DNA of 64,000 nt from Hydractinia symbiolongicarpus. Taxonomy: Eukaryota > Cnidaria > Hydrozoa > Anthoathecata > Hydractiniidae. This document shows positions 47,250 to 54,891 of the stretch, piece by piece (position 1 is the stretch's first letter; every line of letters begins with the position of its first letter). Where the stretch lies: contig NC_079879.1 of the NCBI RefSeq assembly GCF_029227915.1, positions 27,530,501-27,594,500 on the forward strand, given 5' to 3'. Below the pieces are notes generated by a model. It was not told the origin of the DNA. It worked only from the letters and a program-made list of their open reading frames with translations, and did no database searches. The position numbers and the translations under genes are program-made.

Positions 47250-49128
47250 TAATTTCACCAAATTTAAAGAGGATCACATTCGGAAACTCGGCTACAATCT
47301 TGTCACTGCATGGGAGTGTGAAAATCCTGCCAAGGTTAAGAGGGTATTCAAGAAAAAATTTCGACCATATCCCCACATCATTGTCTTTGATTTCGAGGCT
47401 CTCCTGGCATCATTGAACCAGCAGCAAACGTCCTATCTAACATATATATCAGAGCATATACCCGTCAGCATAGCCATCCACGATAGCCTACAAGAACATC
47501 CTACCTTCATCATGAATGAAGACCCAAAGGTGCTTGTGCAAAAATTCGTCGAGCAAATAGAGCAGAGAGAGGTCCGGATTGTTAAAGAAGTTGAAAAGAT
47601 GTACCCCAAGCCTGATGATTTTGATATGCTCCCGGAACAAACCCAAAATGCTTGGCACGAATCGGTAAATCAAGTGACGGTGATCGGTTACAAAAGCGGC
47701 AAGTACGATATCAACATGATAAAGCGGTATTTTGTCGAACGAATTGCGGATGATCCGAATATCAAAGTGGCGAAAAAAGACAACGACTACATGTTTCTAA
47801 CCACATCGAGGTTCAAATGTATCGATATAAAAAATTTCCTCGCACCAGGCCTTAGTTATGAAAGTCATTGGATTGCAATCTCAAAAAATTAGTGTTCCCA
47901 TACGAGTGGCTAACATGCTACGAAAAGTTGAACAATGTAGGCCCAGTCGATCATGAGGCGTTTTATAGCACACTCAGTGGTAGAAACACTCTATCACCCA
48001 AAGATTACCAGACGTTCAGGGATGAGTTTTTTAAAAGAGAATGCGTCACGATGCTGAATTGCTTAGTTGAATACAATATGGCGGACGTAATACCATTTAT
48101 CGAGGCTGTCGACAAAACCCGCAATACATACTACGAGGATGAGATTGATACTTTGAAAGATGCTGTTAGCATCCGGGGTGTTTCGATGCGGTATGCACTA
48201 AATAAATCCTTGCGGTTGAACCCAGAAATATAGCTTTATGCCCCGGGTGATCCATGTAAGCATAAATGTGAGGCTTGTTGCACTAAAGCCCGATGCGAGG
48301 ATTGTAAACAGGTTCGAAACGCTTGTACAATATGTACAAAGAACGAGACCTATGAACTTCTTCAAACAGGCATGGTAGGTGGCCCAGCTATCGTATTTTG
48401 TAGGTACCATGAGAGTAATGTGACGGATATCAGATAGCATATTTATAACGAACTGAAAAAGTGTAAGACTATACTGGGCTATAATGCGAACATGCTCTAC
48501 CCAGGCACCCTGCTGCAGGACTTCCCTTGTGGGAAAGAAAAGCTTATAAAAATGGCTGACCCTGCTGGAGAATTAGATGTTCTAATGGAGAGCATTATAA
48601 ACGGAGATCTATTCGGGTTTGCTCAAGTTGATATAGAAGTCCCTACTGAGTTGTACGACAAGTTCAGTGAAATGTCACCGTTATTTGTAGACAGAGAGAT
48701 CCCTGGCAATCAAATTCCGCAGCATATTCACGAGTATTTGACCAAGACCGGGCGAAAACGTATCGCTGCCACTAGGAAGCTCCTAGGGGTTATGAGAGCT
48801 GAGAAGATCCTGCTTTGTACGGACCTGCTTAAATGGTATAATAATCATGGGTTAAAGATTACAGCTTGCTCTCAAATACTTAAAAACTCACGAGGTAAAC
48901 CATTCGCATGGTTCCCGGAAGAAAAGATAAGGACCCTGATAAACGTATTGCGGGCGATACAGCAAAATTGAAAGGGAACTCGTTCTACGGGAAGATGATA
49001 GAGGATTTGGCGAGACATAACAATACCACTTTTACACAGGATGAAAAGGTAGTAGATGCAGCAATGAGAAGCCCATATTTGGAGGATTTGGAAGAGATTG
49101 GAGACGCGTACGAGGTTTCCCTGCATAT
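47250..49128 (+). pseudogene. POLB: Protein-primed DNA polymerase B, truncated and broken
   Basis: The 3'-5' exonuclease has IIVFDFEALL (Exo I, Asp-x-Glu) near 47385 and VIGYKSGKYDINMIK (Exo II) near 47690. A frame change near 47890 leads to a region with DVIPFIEA, a Cys-rich insert (CKHKCEACCTKARCEDC, 48255-48310) and GMVGGPAIVF. TAG stops lie at 48231 and 48435. Motif A reads YNANMLYP (48480-48503), with Asn (codon 48483) where the catalytic Asp is expected. Motif B KLKGNSFYG is at about 48964-48992. The expected palm motif with Asp-Thr-Asp is absent: coding similarity ends near 49115 and an HNH-like frame starts at 49129. The polymerase would replicate the element from a protein primer; this copy is inactive on several counts. 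Confidence 0.85.
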
Positions 49129-49434
49129 ATGCATGACCTTATCATGACCAGGATTCACAGTGCCCTGAACCGTGACAGAGAGATTTATTCCACCGAGTAT
49201 CTGGGGTGAGGTATTTGCACTTTCATTGGTCACATCCAAGATCAATTCAGAGACGGGATGAACTGGGGCAACCGAGGCTCCTGGGAATTCGGCCACAGAA
49301 GCCCTATTAAATATAGAGATAATGGTGAATATCCAAGCGAAGAAGTTCAACTCGCACAACTCTATTACACCAACATGCAACCAATGTGGATCGCGGAGAA
49401 TAAAAAGAAAGGTTGTCGATATATATCTGCTTAA
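49129..49434 (+). pseudogene. HNH endonuclease-like reading frame
   Basis: From ATG 49129 to TAA 49432-49434 (101 codons) with one in-frame TGA (49207-49209), after EYLG. Before it: TRIHSALNRDREIYS. After it: FIGHIQDQFRDGMNWGNRGS, WEFGHRSPIKY, and YTNMQPMWIAENKKKG. The spacing of Phe-x-x-Gly-Met-x-Trp-x-Asn, the His-x-x-Pro-Ile block and the Tyr-Thr-Asn-x-Gln-Pro-x-Trp-x-x-Glu-Asn-x-x-Lys end is that of HNH nucleases common in large DNA viruses and phages. The Asp before the active His is Gly here. It begins 14 nt after polymerase similarity ends, so it may be a homing-type insertion or replacement. Not previously known to me from Polintons. Confidence 0.6.
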
Positions 49435-49681
49435 AGTCGGTCGTGTTGGATAGGTTTTTTTTTCTTCATAACTTCGAGTAACTCCTCTCAAGTATGAGTC
49501 GGTAAAAACAAGAACAAACTCATTTGCCTCATCCATTCAGAAATATTTATCATTTCTGAATAATCAAGAGATTTTATGTATGATGCGTAAACGACCTAAC
49601 CGGTGATGCGTGAATTTTCACACAGGTAATACTCAAAGTGATACTGAATAGCTATATACAAGCTTGATATATAGTAAAATT

Positions 49682-49778
49682 GTGGGAGCAGGGATTAGGT
49701 CCTGGCTGAAGGTTAGGGCGTGCACGGGCGAGGGTACGTACTAGCTGGAGGCGGCCGTCTCGCCCCGGTTTCTCCCAC
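49682..49778. ncRNA. Candidate structured RNA, 97 nt
   Basis: The outer stem GTGGGAG/CTCCCAC (49682-49688, 49772-49778) encloses a hairpin CAGG-loop-CCTG (49689-49704) and a second stem GGGCGAG/CTCGCCC (49726-49732, 49759-49765), a three-way arrangement. About 66 percent G+C by hand count, against an AT-rich surrounding. It is not a tRNA: no anticodon arm or T-arm box fits. It could also be a DNA-level element. Strand not known. Confidence 0.35.
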
Positions 49779-49865
49779 GCTGTGCCATGTGGGGAAAAAT
49801 TGTGCCAAAATGGCGGTTAAATGTCAGTGCTAGGAACGGGCTCCGAGTGGTATACTCACAGAATC

Positions 49866-49939
49866 AAAAAGCCCTCTGGGTTCAAACAACAACAACAAAA
49901 CATCAAAACACCCAGAGGGTTCCCTTACTAGGGCTTTTT
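49866..49939. repeat. Compound inverted repeat with alternative pairings
   Basis: AAAAAGCCCT (49866-49875) pairs with AGGGCTTTTT (49930-49939), and CCCTCTGGGT (49872-49881) pairs with ACCCAGAGGG (49910-49919). The two share the CCCT, so they exclude each other. The loop is an unstructured CAA-rich run (AAACAACAACAACAAAACAT). Confidence 0.8.
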
Positions 49940-50166
49940 CCAATATTTTGTCATCGGCCATTAAAGTTTTATAACAAAAAAATGCCTTGGAAAAAAGATT
50001 GCGAGCGATCACACAGGGCGCTGGGTATCGGTTGAACCATCCAGTAAACCCGCCAGTGCAGAAATAAAAAACCAGTAATGCAGGCTGCTGCTGTTGTACC
50101 GCGGGACATACCACATGGCACGAGGCCTGGGATAGAAGTATTACGACCTATGCCCGCTAATAAGCA

Positions 50167-50195
50167 GTAAAGGTGTTGTGAGACACCACCTTTAC
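50167..50195 (+). promoter_or_regulatory. Hairpin upstream of a small membrane-protein gene
   Basis: GTAAAGGTG (50167-50175) and CACCTTTAC (50187-50195) are perfect complements, with an inner GTG/CAC step. It ends 18 nt before ATG 50214, next to an AATAAA motif. Confidence 0.5.
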
Positions 50196-50213
50196 ACAAA
50201 GCTGCAAATAAAA

Positions 50214-50318
50214 ATGGAGTTACTACTGATCATGATCATACTCCCATATATATTGATACTTGCTTTCCTTTATCGATACAAACATATAATAAATAGGTCT
50301 TCATTAGGTCTTCATTAG
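50214..50318 (+). CDS. Small membrane-anchored protein, frame cut by an 11-bp duplication
   Basis: ATG 50214 after GCAAATAAAA encodes 34 residues: a hydrophobic helix LLLIMIILPYILILAFLYRY and a short basic end, stopping at TAG 50316. The stop is created by a tandem duplication of AGGTCTTCATT (50295-50305, 50306-50316). The larger frame at 50297-50797 begins in the other copy. So this was very likely the membrane anchor of that downstream protein. No family recognised. Confidence 0.5.
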   Translation: MELLLIMIILPYILILAFLYRYKHIINRSSLGLH

Positions 50319-50797
50319 CAGAAATATTCGACGATGTTGCCAATGCTACGGAAGCGCCTGAGCAACCTATAGACAAACGTCAAACATTGAAAGATATACG
50401 AAAGACCAAACCATATTTACTGCCTGAAAAATGTAGCGATAGCTTCATCGATAAGGCATCAGATGAAATAGTAGAGAAAATATACGCCGAGGTAGTTGAA
50501 AAGGAACTCCATGAGAAAGGAGGAAAAACTGCAAAGGCATTGTCAACTCACACGCTTGGGTTATATAGCAAAACCATAAGCAATTTTATATCAATCGATG
50601 ATGTAGAGGCTCTCCGTAATGATCTGGAAAATGATTTGATTATCCAGGAATCTATTACCGATCTTGGAATCCTCGTTTATACAGCATTTGGTAAATTTTT
50701 AGTGCCCTTGCTCATTGCCGCGCATACGATTAATCACACAAAACTTTCACAGTCTATTGATGAAAAAGAAGAAATGGAGAAAGAAAAGAATGTTTGA
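50297..50797 (+). CDS. Polinton protein of unknown function (helical)
   Basis: An open frame without its own ATG at the front (first codons 50297), with SLAEIFDDVANATEAPEQPI, LEKCSD-type PEKCSDSFIDKASDEIVEKI, a helical middle and a hydrophobic segment LVYTAFGKFLVPLLIAAHTI near the C-terminus, ending Lys/Glu-rich. The start was probably at ATG 50214 before the 11-bp duplication. It overlaps the next gene by 8 nt (ATG 50790, stop 50795-50797). No domain recognised; a virion membrane or assembly role is only a guess from its place before the ATPase. Confidence 0.5.
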   Translation, partial: VFIRSSLAEIFDDVANATEAPEQPIDKRQTLKDIRKTKPYLLPEKCSDSFIDKASDEIVEKIYAEVVEKELHEKGGKTAKALSTHTLGLYSKTISNFISIDDVEALRNDLENDLIIQESITDLGILVYTAFGKFLVPLLIAAHTINHTKLSQSIDEKEEMEKEKNV

Positions 50798-51236
50798 CGA
50801 ACTGAAAACAAGGCTTTTCGAAGAGATTGTCATTTCACCCTCAGGTCTTGGCGACATGAGAGGAAATGTTTATACCCGACTACGGAAAATGTATATAGAC
50901 ACATCTTTCCATATCCTAGGCATTGGGTTGAGCATTTCGGATGTGGATATTGAAGACATTACTATTGACCCCAGCGATGGCGAGTGTATGGCCACCGTGT
51001 ATTTTACATTGAAACATGTTATTCCCAAACTGGGTCAAATCTTATCACGCACCAAGGTGCAAAATTCTAATCCGGAGGTTATCTCATTTGATAATTCAGA
51101 CTATAAAATAGCAATCCGGTTTAATGGTGACGATGATAAATATGAGATTACACTATGCCAGCACGTGGATCATGGTTGGAACAACCAGCTGCTGTCTTCC
51201 ATCAGCACTGATGAAGAAGAGGAAGGAAGATCTTAA
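50790..51236 (+). CDS. Polinton protein of unknown function
   Basis: 148 residues from ATG 50790 (MFDELKTRLFEEIV), mixed alpha/beta composition, with YTRLRKMYIDTSFHILGIGL, SDVDIEDITIDPSDGECMAT and an acidic C-terminus (STDEEEEGRS). Intact. It overlaps the previous and the next frames, in a tight run of same-strand genes 50214-53364. No family recognised. Confidence 0.55.
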   Translation: MFDELKTRLFEEIVISPSGLGDMRGNVYTRLRKMYIDTSFHILGIGLSISDVDIEDITIDPSDGECMATVYFTLKHVIPKLGQILSRTKVQNSNPEVISFDNSDYKIAIRFNGDDDKYEITLCQHVDHGWNNQLLSSISTDEEEEGRS

Positions 51237-51471
51237 ACAACAAGAGGGTGCTTTACAACCTCCACTCAAAGCCAGTTCTGGAGTGAGTTCTATACAGTCA
51301 GGAAGTGGTGTATATATTGGTGGAGGCCTTACTGCAATAATCGTATGTATTGGAGGTGTCATATATTTTATCCGTAAGAGACCCGCGAATACACAGCAGC
51401 TTCCTGCAGTGGCTCAGCAACCAAACGTGGGGCAGGAGCCCAAGGCAGATATTGAAATTTTCAAGATGTGA
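51211..51471 (+). CDS. Single-pass membrane protein
   Basis: From ATG 51211 (MKKRKEDLKQQEG), 86 residues: a basic/polar start, Gly/Ser linker, one transmembrane helix (VYIGGGLTAIIVCIGGVIYF), stop-transfer IRKRP, then a Pro/Gln-rich tail. It overlaps the end of 50790-51236 by 26 nt in another frame. The overlap and clear helix argue for a real gene. Likely type of product: small virion or host-membrane protein of the element. Confidence 0.5.
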   Translation: MKKRKEDLKQQEGALQPPLKASSGVSSIQSGSGVYIGGGLTAIIVCIGGVIYFIRKRPANTQQLPAVAQQPNVGQEPKADIEIFKM

Positions 51472-51489
51472 TGAGCCTATAATAAAAGC

Positions 51490-51741
51490 ATGAGTTCAAA
51501 TGTTACACCCCTGCAGAAAGAGATAATCGACGTTCTGTATGAGACAGTCGTGGACCTTGGGTTCACATTTGCATATGCCATGATTAGCAAAAGATTCCTT
51601 GGGATTAGTAGTCCCAGTACTAAGTTGGATACCAGCGATGTTATGAAGATGATAGCTTATTTTTCAGCGGGACGAGGAAGTCGTGAGATGGCAGTGAGCA
51701 ATGGATGGTTGCCCGCTTCCATCGTACCAAAAACCAAGTAA
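51490..51741 (+). CDS. Small conserved Polinton protein
   Basis: 83 residues, MSSNVTPLQKEIIDVLYETV, a hydrophobic helix (GFTFAYAMISKRFLGI), STKLDTSDVMKMIAYFSAGR and a short end. Intact, preceded by CCTATAATAAAAGC before the ATG, nearly identical to the motif before the polymerase gene. Its place just before the packaging ATPase is as in other Polintons I know of. Function unknown; a membrane-associated structural role is possible. Confidence 0.6.
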   Translation: MSSNVTPLQKEIIDVLYETVVDLGFTFAYAMISKRFLGISSPSTKLDTSDVMKMIAYFSAGRGSREMAVSNGWLPASIVPKTK

Positions 51742-51787
51742 GCGCTTGAAATGTTTGTGTATACCCTCGGGTATACATGAAAAATAA

Positions 51788-52387
51788 ATGACTCTAGACA
51801 TCGTTAAAGACCCCTGCACTACAATATTTAGCGGGCCTACGTCGTGTGGCAAAACTCAAAGAGTTCTGGACCTGCTTGAGCGTGAGTACGGAGAACAATT
51901 CCACAATATCGTTATACTCTGTCCTACTCTCCGATGGAATGCCACTTACCTCGATAGAGCATCGATTTGGAAAGACCCATATGTGTTTTTGATCGAGCCA
52001 GGCGATCAGCTTTTTGAATGGATTGAGCGATTATCAAATGTCCTAGCGGGGGAAGAAACATTATTCATCGTAGATGACATGATCGCTGATGAAAATCTCG
52101 ATAAACGAAGGCAAGCATTACTTGAGTTTGCGGTATCTGGCAGACATCTAAGGCACAGTCTCTGGCTCCTTACTCAGAGTTATACGACCCTACCAAAGAA
52201 TTTAAGACGACAAAAAAAGCAGCTGTTTATGTGGTATCCGCATGAGAAGTCAGACCTCAAGCTGATTGATGAAGAAACCAACCTGATAGACGATTGGGAA
52301 CCTATAAAGAATCAGTTGAAAAAATCCAAACACGCGTGTTTGTATATTAGGCTTGAGCACCCCAGGTCTTGGGCTGTTCTAGAATAA
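51788..52387 (+). CDS. ATP: FtsK/HerA-type genome-packaging ATPase
   Basis: 199 residues, intact. The P-loop GPTSCGKT is at residues 16-23, Walker B LFIVDDM at about 92-98, and a sensor/arginine region at SGRHLRHSLWLLTQSYTTLP then LRRQ (107-141). This is the A32-like packaging ATPase of Polintons, adenovirus-like and nucleocytoplasmic DNA viruses, which pumps the genome into the capsid. Start ATG 51788 follows GAAAAATAA. The next gene's ATG abuts the stop (TAAATG). One of the best preserved genes of the element. Confidence 0.93.
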   Translation: MTLDIVKDPCTTIFSGPTSCGKTQRVLDLLEREYGEQFHNIVILCPTLRWNATYLDRASIWKDPYVFLIEPGDQLFEWIERLSNVLAGEETLFIVDDMIADENLDKRRQALLEFAVSGRHLRHSLWLLTQSYTTLPKNLRRQKKQLFMWYPHEKSDLKLIDEETNLIDDWEPIKNQLKKSKHACLYIRLEHPRSWAVLE

Positions 52388-52591
52388 ATGGCATACATCA
52401 TAACATTAGAAAAACAGTTGAAAGCCTGTCATGAGGAGATGTCTAGGATACCGTACCTTGAATCTCAATTAGAGGCTCTTGACGAAGAGCTAATAGATGT
52501 TCTGGAGAGAGAAAGAATCCACAGGAACACCATGTATTTTTTCGGATTCATATTTGTCCTAATGGTATGGACCCTGGTTGGGGTAATGTAA
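52388..52591 (+). CDS. Coiled-coil, tail-anchored small protein
   Basis: 67 residues starting directly at the ATPase stop (GAATAAATG). Residues 5-45 are a heptad-like coiled coil (LEKQLKACHEEMSRIPYLES then QLEALDEELIDVLERE), followed by a C-terminal transmembrane helix (MYFFGFIFVLMVWTLVGVM). It overlaps the next gene by 25 nt. No family recognised; the layout suggests a membrane-tethered assembly or fusion-accessory factor. Confidence 0.6.
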   Translation: MAYIITLEKQLKACHEEMSRIPYLESQLEALDEELIDVLERERIHRNTMYFFGFIFVLMVWTLVGVM

Positions 52592-53364
52592 ATAATAAAA
52601 TTTCTTGTCTTGTTGAATTTAACACATTACCCGCTGGAGCCATCGAGACTCTATTCAATGCGCAAAATCAGCCTCTTTTTAAACGTGCAGATCTTGGAAG
52701 GTTCTTGGGTATTGCTAATATTGCAGATTCGTATCGGGATATTCCAATCATTTCACGTAATGAAATAGGGTTGGTTTCAAGCCAACCCCTTGACAAAGAA
52801 AAAAATCCTCATGATGCTTTCGTGACCCTGGGTAGTGCTTTGAAGATTTGTGCACGTTCCAGAAAACCAAAGGCTCTTAAAATTATGAGATGTCTTGCGG
52901 TAAAGGGTATCGTAAAATTACAAGAAACCATCAAAGAACATAGTCAAGCCCTGGCAATGCTCACTGATGACTTGAACGAGAGAGAACAACAGCTCTATCT
53001 TCGAACTGTAGAAAATGCGGAGCTTCGTGATCGGTATGTACCCACAGGTTATTCATATGATAATGTGATGTGTATTATTGATAAAAATAATCCTAATGAA
53101 TGTGGGAAAAAGCGGCAACATCCCCACTATATTATTCGTTGCCAACGCAGATCTTTAAATAATCAACTCCGTACCCTACAGGAGATGTATCCTAATATGA
53201 TTGAGAGAAATCCAATATGTGACGATCCTAACACCGTACATACATGGAACAGGTTTAGGGATGATAAGCTCGGGATAGAGAATTCATGGCGAAATCATTT
53301 CAGCTTACCTGATGACGCCACGCGTGAGTTGTTTGAAGGATTGTATGATATCGATATGTCATAA
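52567..53364 (+). CDS. BRO-like protein (Bro-N domain plus C-terminal viral domain)
   Basis: 265 residues, intact. The N-terminal part (about 18-115) is Bro-N-like: IETLFNAQNQPLFKRADLGR, FLGIANIADSYRDI, DAFVTLGSALKICARSRKPK, MRCLAVKGI. A coiled coil follows (about 118-155). The C-terminal part has DKNNPNECGKKRQHPHYIIR, CQRRSLNNQL, and a Trp-Asn-Arg-Phe element, similar in layout to the C-terminal domains of BRO-family proteins of large insect DNA viruses. These are DNA-binding regulators. Start taken at ATG 52567, overlapping the previous gene; there is no AATAAA motif here. It is the last plus-strand gene before the integrase. Confidence 0.7.
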   Translation: MDPGWGNVNNKISCLVEFNTLPAGAIETLFNAQNQPLFKRADLGRFLGIANIADSYRDIPIISRNEIGLVSSQPLDKEKNPHDAFVTLGSALKICARSRKPKALKIMRCLAVKGIVKLQETIKEHSQALAMLTDDLNEREQQLYLRTVENAELRDRYVPTGYSYDNVMCIIDKNNPNECGKKRQHPHYIIRCQRRSLNNQLRTLQEMYPNMIERNPICDDPNTVHTWNRFRDDKLGIENSWRNHFSLPDDATRELFEGLYDIDMS

Positions 53365-53409
53365 TGTGTATATGTTTTGTGTGTTATGAACACACAAAAA
53401 TCGAGAAAT

Positions 53410-54420
53410 TTACCATTCCTTAACATACTCCAGAGGTAATTCAATATCCTCTGGAATCAGCATTAGTTCTTCGGCTACGAAAGATCTATTGGGTCCATCT
53501 GCCAAATAGTATAATAACCTCGTACCAGTCACTATACGGTCTAGCCTGTATGTACGCTTCGACCAATAGGCATCTGTCGCGCGTCTCCAAGCATCCCCAT
53601 GTTCTTCTCCAGGCTGCATGAGATAGAGGTGAAGGCCATCGTCGGGTAGAGGCTTTTCCTCAGGATATTCCTCGCTTTTCGCAAGCGGTACTTCATCTAG
53701 TTTAATGGCCTTGCTTGGCTTCATATCGATCATGGTAGTCTTGGTATTATTCATGGTTTTCACGATAGTATATAGGTGTTTCACCCAGGTGGTACTCTGT
53801 TCGTCACTGACCAGCTCCTGGGCATCTTGAGGCTTGAAAAGCTTTTGTGCGAGTACCTTGTTGTAGCTGTCAACAAAAGCCGTGAAAGTATGGTGGTATT
53901 TGGTAGTTGCTCGCTTTATCTCAACATCTTTGCTTTCCAACAACCTAGTCACGTCTGATTTAAACTCACTATCGTTGTCACATTGGAATATACTCGGATA
54001 ACGCAAAGGTCCGGCTTTGTAGATGTCTTTGATCATTTCGGCGACTTTGCTAAATTTCTTGGTTCGCAGCGGCCTAGCTACTTCATGCTTCGAAGCTACA
54101 TCGATGCCTGTGAGGATATACTTGTATGTATTACCATACAGCTTGTCATGTGGCATATAGATTAAGTCAAACTGGTGTATATGATCAGGCTTTGTAACTG
54201 TGAAATGCGGGTAACCAATGCGCTTAGGCCCTTTGATATGTTTTAACCAGAGCAACTGACGACTAAGCCAATGTATGACTTTCTTTTTGGAAAGACCACT
54301 CTGCTCTGGGAGTAGTTTAATAGCTTTCCGTCCAGTCCATAGATGTTCTGGAGAATAGTAGATTTGACTTAGTTTTTCAGCTTCCTTATCGGTAACAATA
54401 TGTGCTTTTGTTTTCGACAT
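53410..54420 (-). CDS. INT: Retroviral-type integrase (rve), active-site Glu changed to Asp
   Basis: 336 residues from ATG 54420, which follows TGTATAATAAAT. An N-terminal helical Zn-domain-like region (1-65) is followed by the rve core: FDLIYMP (Asp 85), FQCDNDSEF (Asp 148) and FVDSYNKVL (residue 184). The spacing 148-184 is exactly DD35E, but residue 184 is Asp where Glu is expected. The C-terminus has MQPGEEHGDAWRRATDAYWS and YRLDRIV with VAEELMLIP, the chromo/SH3-like end of Polinton integrases. It inserts the element and makes the short target duplication. The frame is intact; the substitution may lower or abolish activity. Convergent with the BRO-like gene. Confidence 0.93.
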   Translation of the reverse strand: MSKTKAHIVTDKEAEKLSQIYYSPEHLWTGRKAIKLLPEQSGLSKKKVIHWLSRQLLWLKHIKGPKRIGYPHFTVTKPDHIHQFDLIYMPHDKLYGNTYKYILTGIDVASKHEVARPLRTKKFSKVAEMIKDIYKAGPLRYPSIFQCDNDSEFKSDVTRLLESKDVEIKRATTKYHHTFTAFVDSYNKVLAQKLFKPQDAQELVSDEQSTTWVKHLYTIVKTMNNTKTTMIDMKPSKAIKLDEVPLAKSEEYPEEKPLPDDGLHLYLMQPGEEHGDAWRRATDAYWSKRTYRLDRIVTGTRLLYYLADGPNRSFVAEELMLIPEDIELPLEYVKEW

Positions 54421-54506
54421 ATTTATTATACATGTCAAAAGCGACCTTACATATATCTGTACACCGCGAAACCCAGCAGAGCCAAGGGCCCTACGATGAA
54501 CGTCAG

Positions 54507-54845
54507 CTAACCATTTTGCTTTTGCTTGGAGGGTATATAGTAGTCGGATAACTTAGGTGCCTTCTCAATGGTGGCTATATAGTAATTTCTCATGCCCTCG
54601 TCCAGCTTCTTTAAATCTTCACCAGCTTGGCGCCTAAGCTCTCGCTGCTGGTTATACCAGTCGATCTTTACTTGTCTATCGCGTACCCACCGGGCTTTAG
54701 CGGCTTGTAATTCTTCAATTGCTTTATCGTGTCTTTTCCTCTCCTCCTCTCCGTGTCCACTGAGCTTACTGAATAAAAAATTTGAGCCTGAAAATGCTAA
54801 TGCGTTTATAATGGCTCCACCTGCGAGTACTGCTATGCTTGCCAT
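54507..54845 (-). CDS. Membrane-anchored helical Polinton protein
   Basis: 112 residues: an N-terminal hydrophobic helix (MASIAVLAGGAIINALAFSG) and a long charged helix (EERKRHDKAIEELQAAKARW then DWYNQQRELRRQAGEDLKKL), with C-terminal KLSDYYIPSKQKQNG. Intact. The motif TATAAAATAAAC precedes the ATG. Lies between integrase and major capsid on the same strand, a place usual for this protein in animal Polintons. Function not known; likely virion-related. Confidence 0.6.
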   Translation of the reverse strand: MASIAVLAGGAIINALAFSGSNFLFSKLSGHGEEERKRHDKAIEELQAAKARWVRDRQVKIDWYNQQRELRRQAGEDLKKLDEGMRNYYIATIEKAPKLSDYYIPSKQKQNG

Positions 54846-54891
54846 GTTTATTTTATACGTCTTGGATCTACTAAAAACAAATTTTGATCTC

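Larger units (their letters stand above)
49435..50213. other. Polinton non-coding interval with three structured segments
   Basis: No supported CDS on either strand. It holds a GC-rich foldable segment (49682-49778), a compound inverted repeat (49866-49939) and a hairpin (50167-50195), each listed. Its composition is richer in G+C than the host sequence. Confidence 0.5.

Noticed and set aside
48985-49536. Minus-strand open frame of 183 codons over the polymerase end and HNH-like region
   Set aside because: Half of it is the antisense of the conserved polymerase motif B region and the other half antisense of the HNH-like block; it has no motif of its own.
49682-49778. tRNA gene
   Set aside because: A seven-base outer stem and a D-arm-like hairpin are present, but no anticodon arm, no T-arm consensus and no CCA-side pattern fit.
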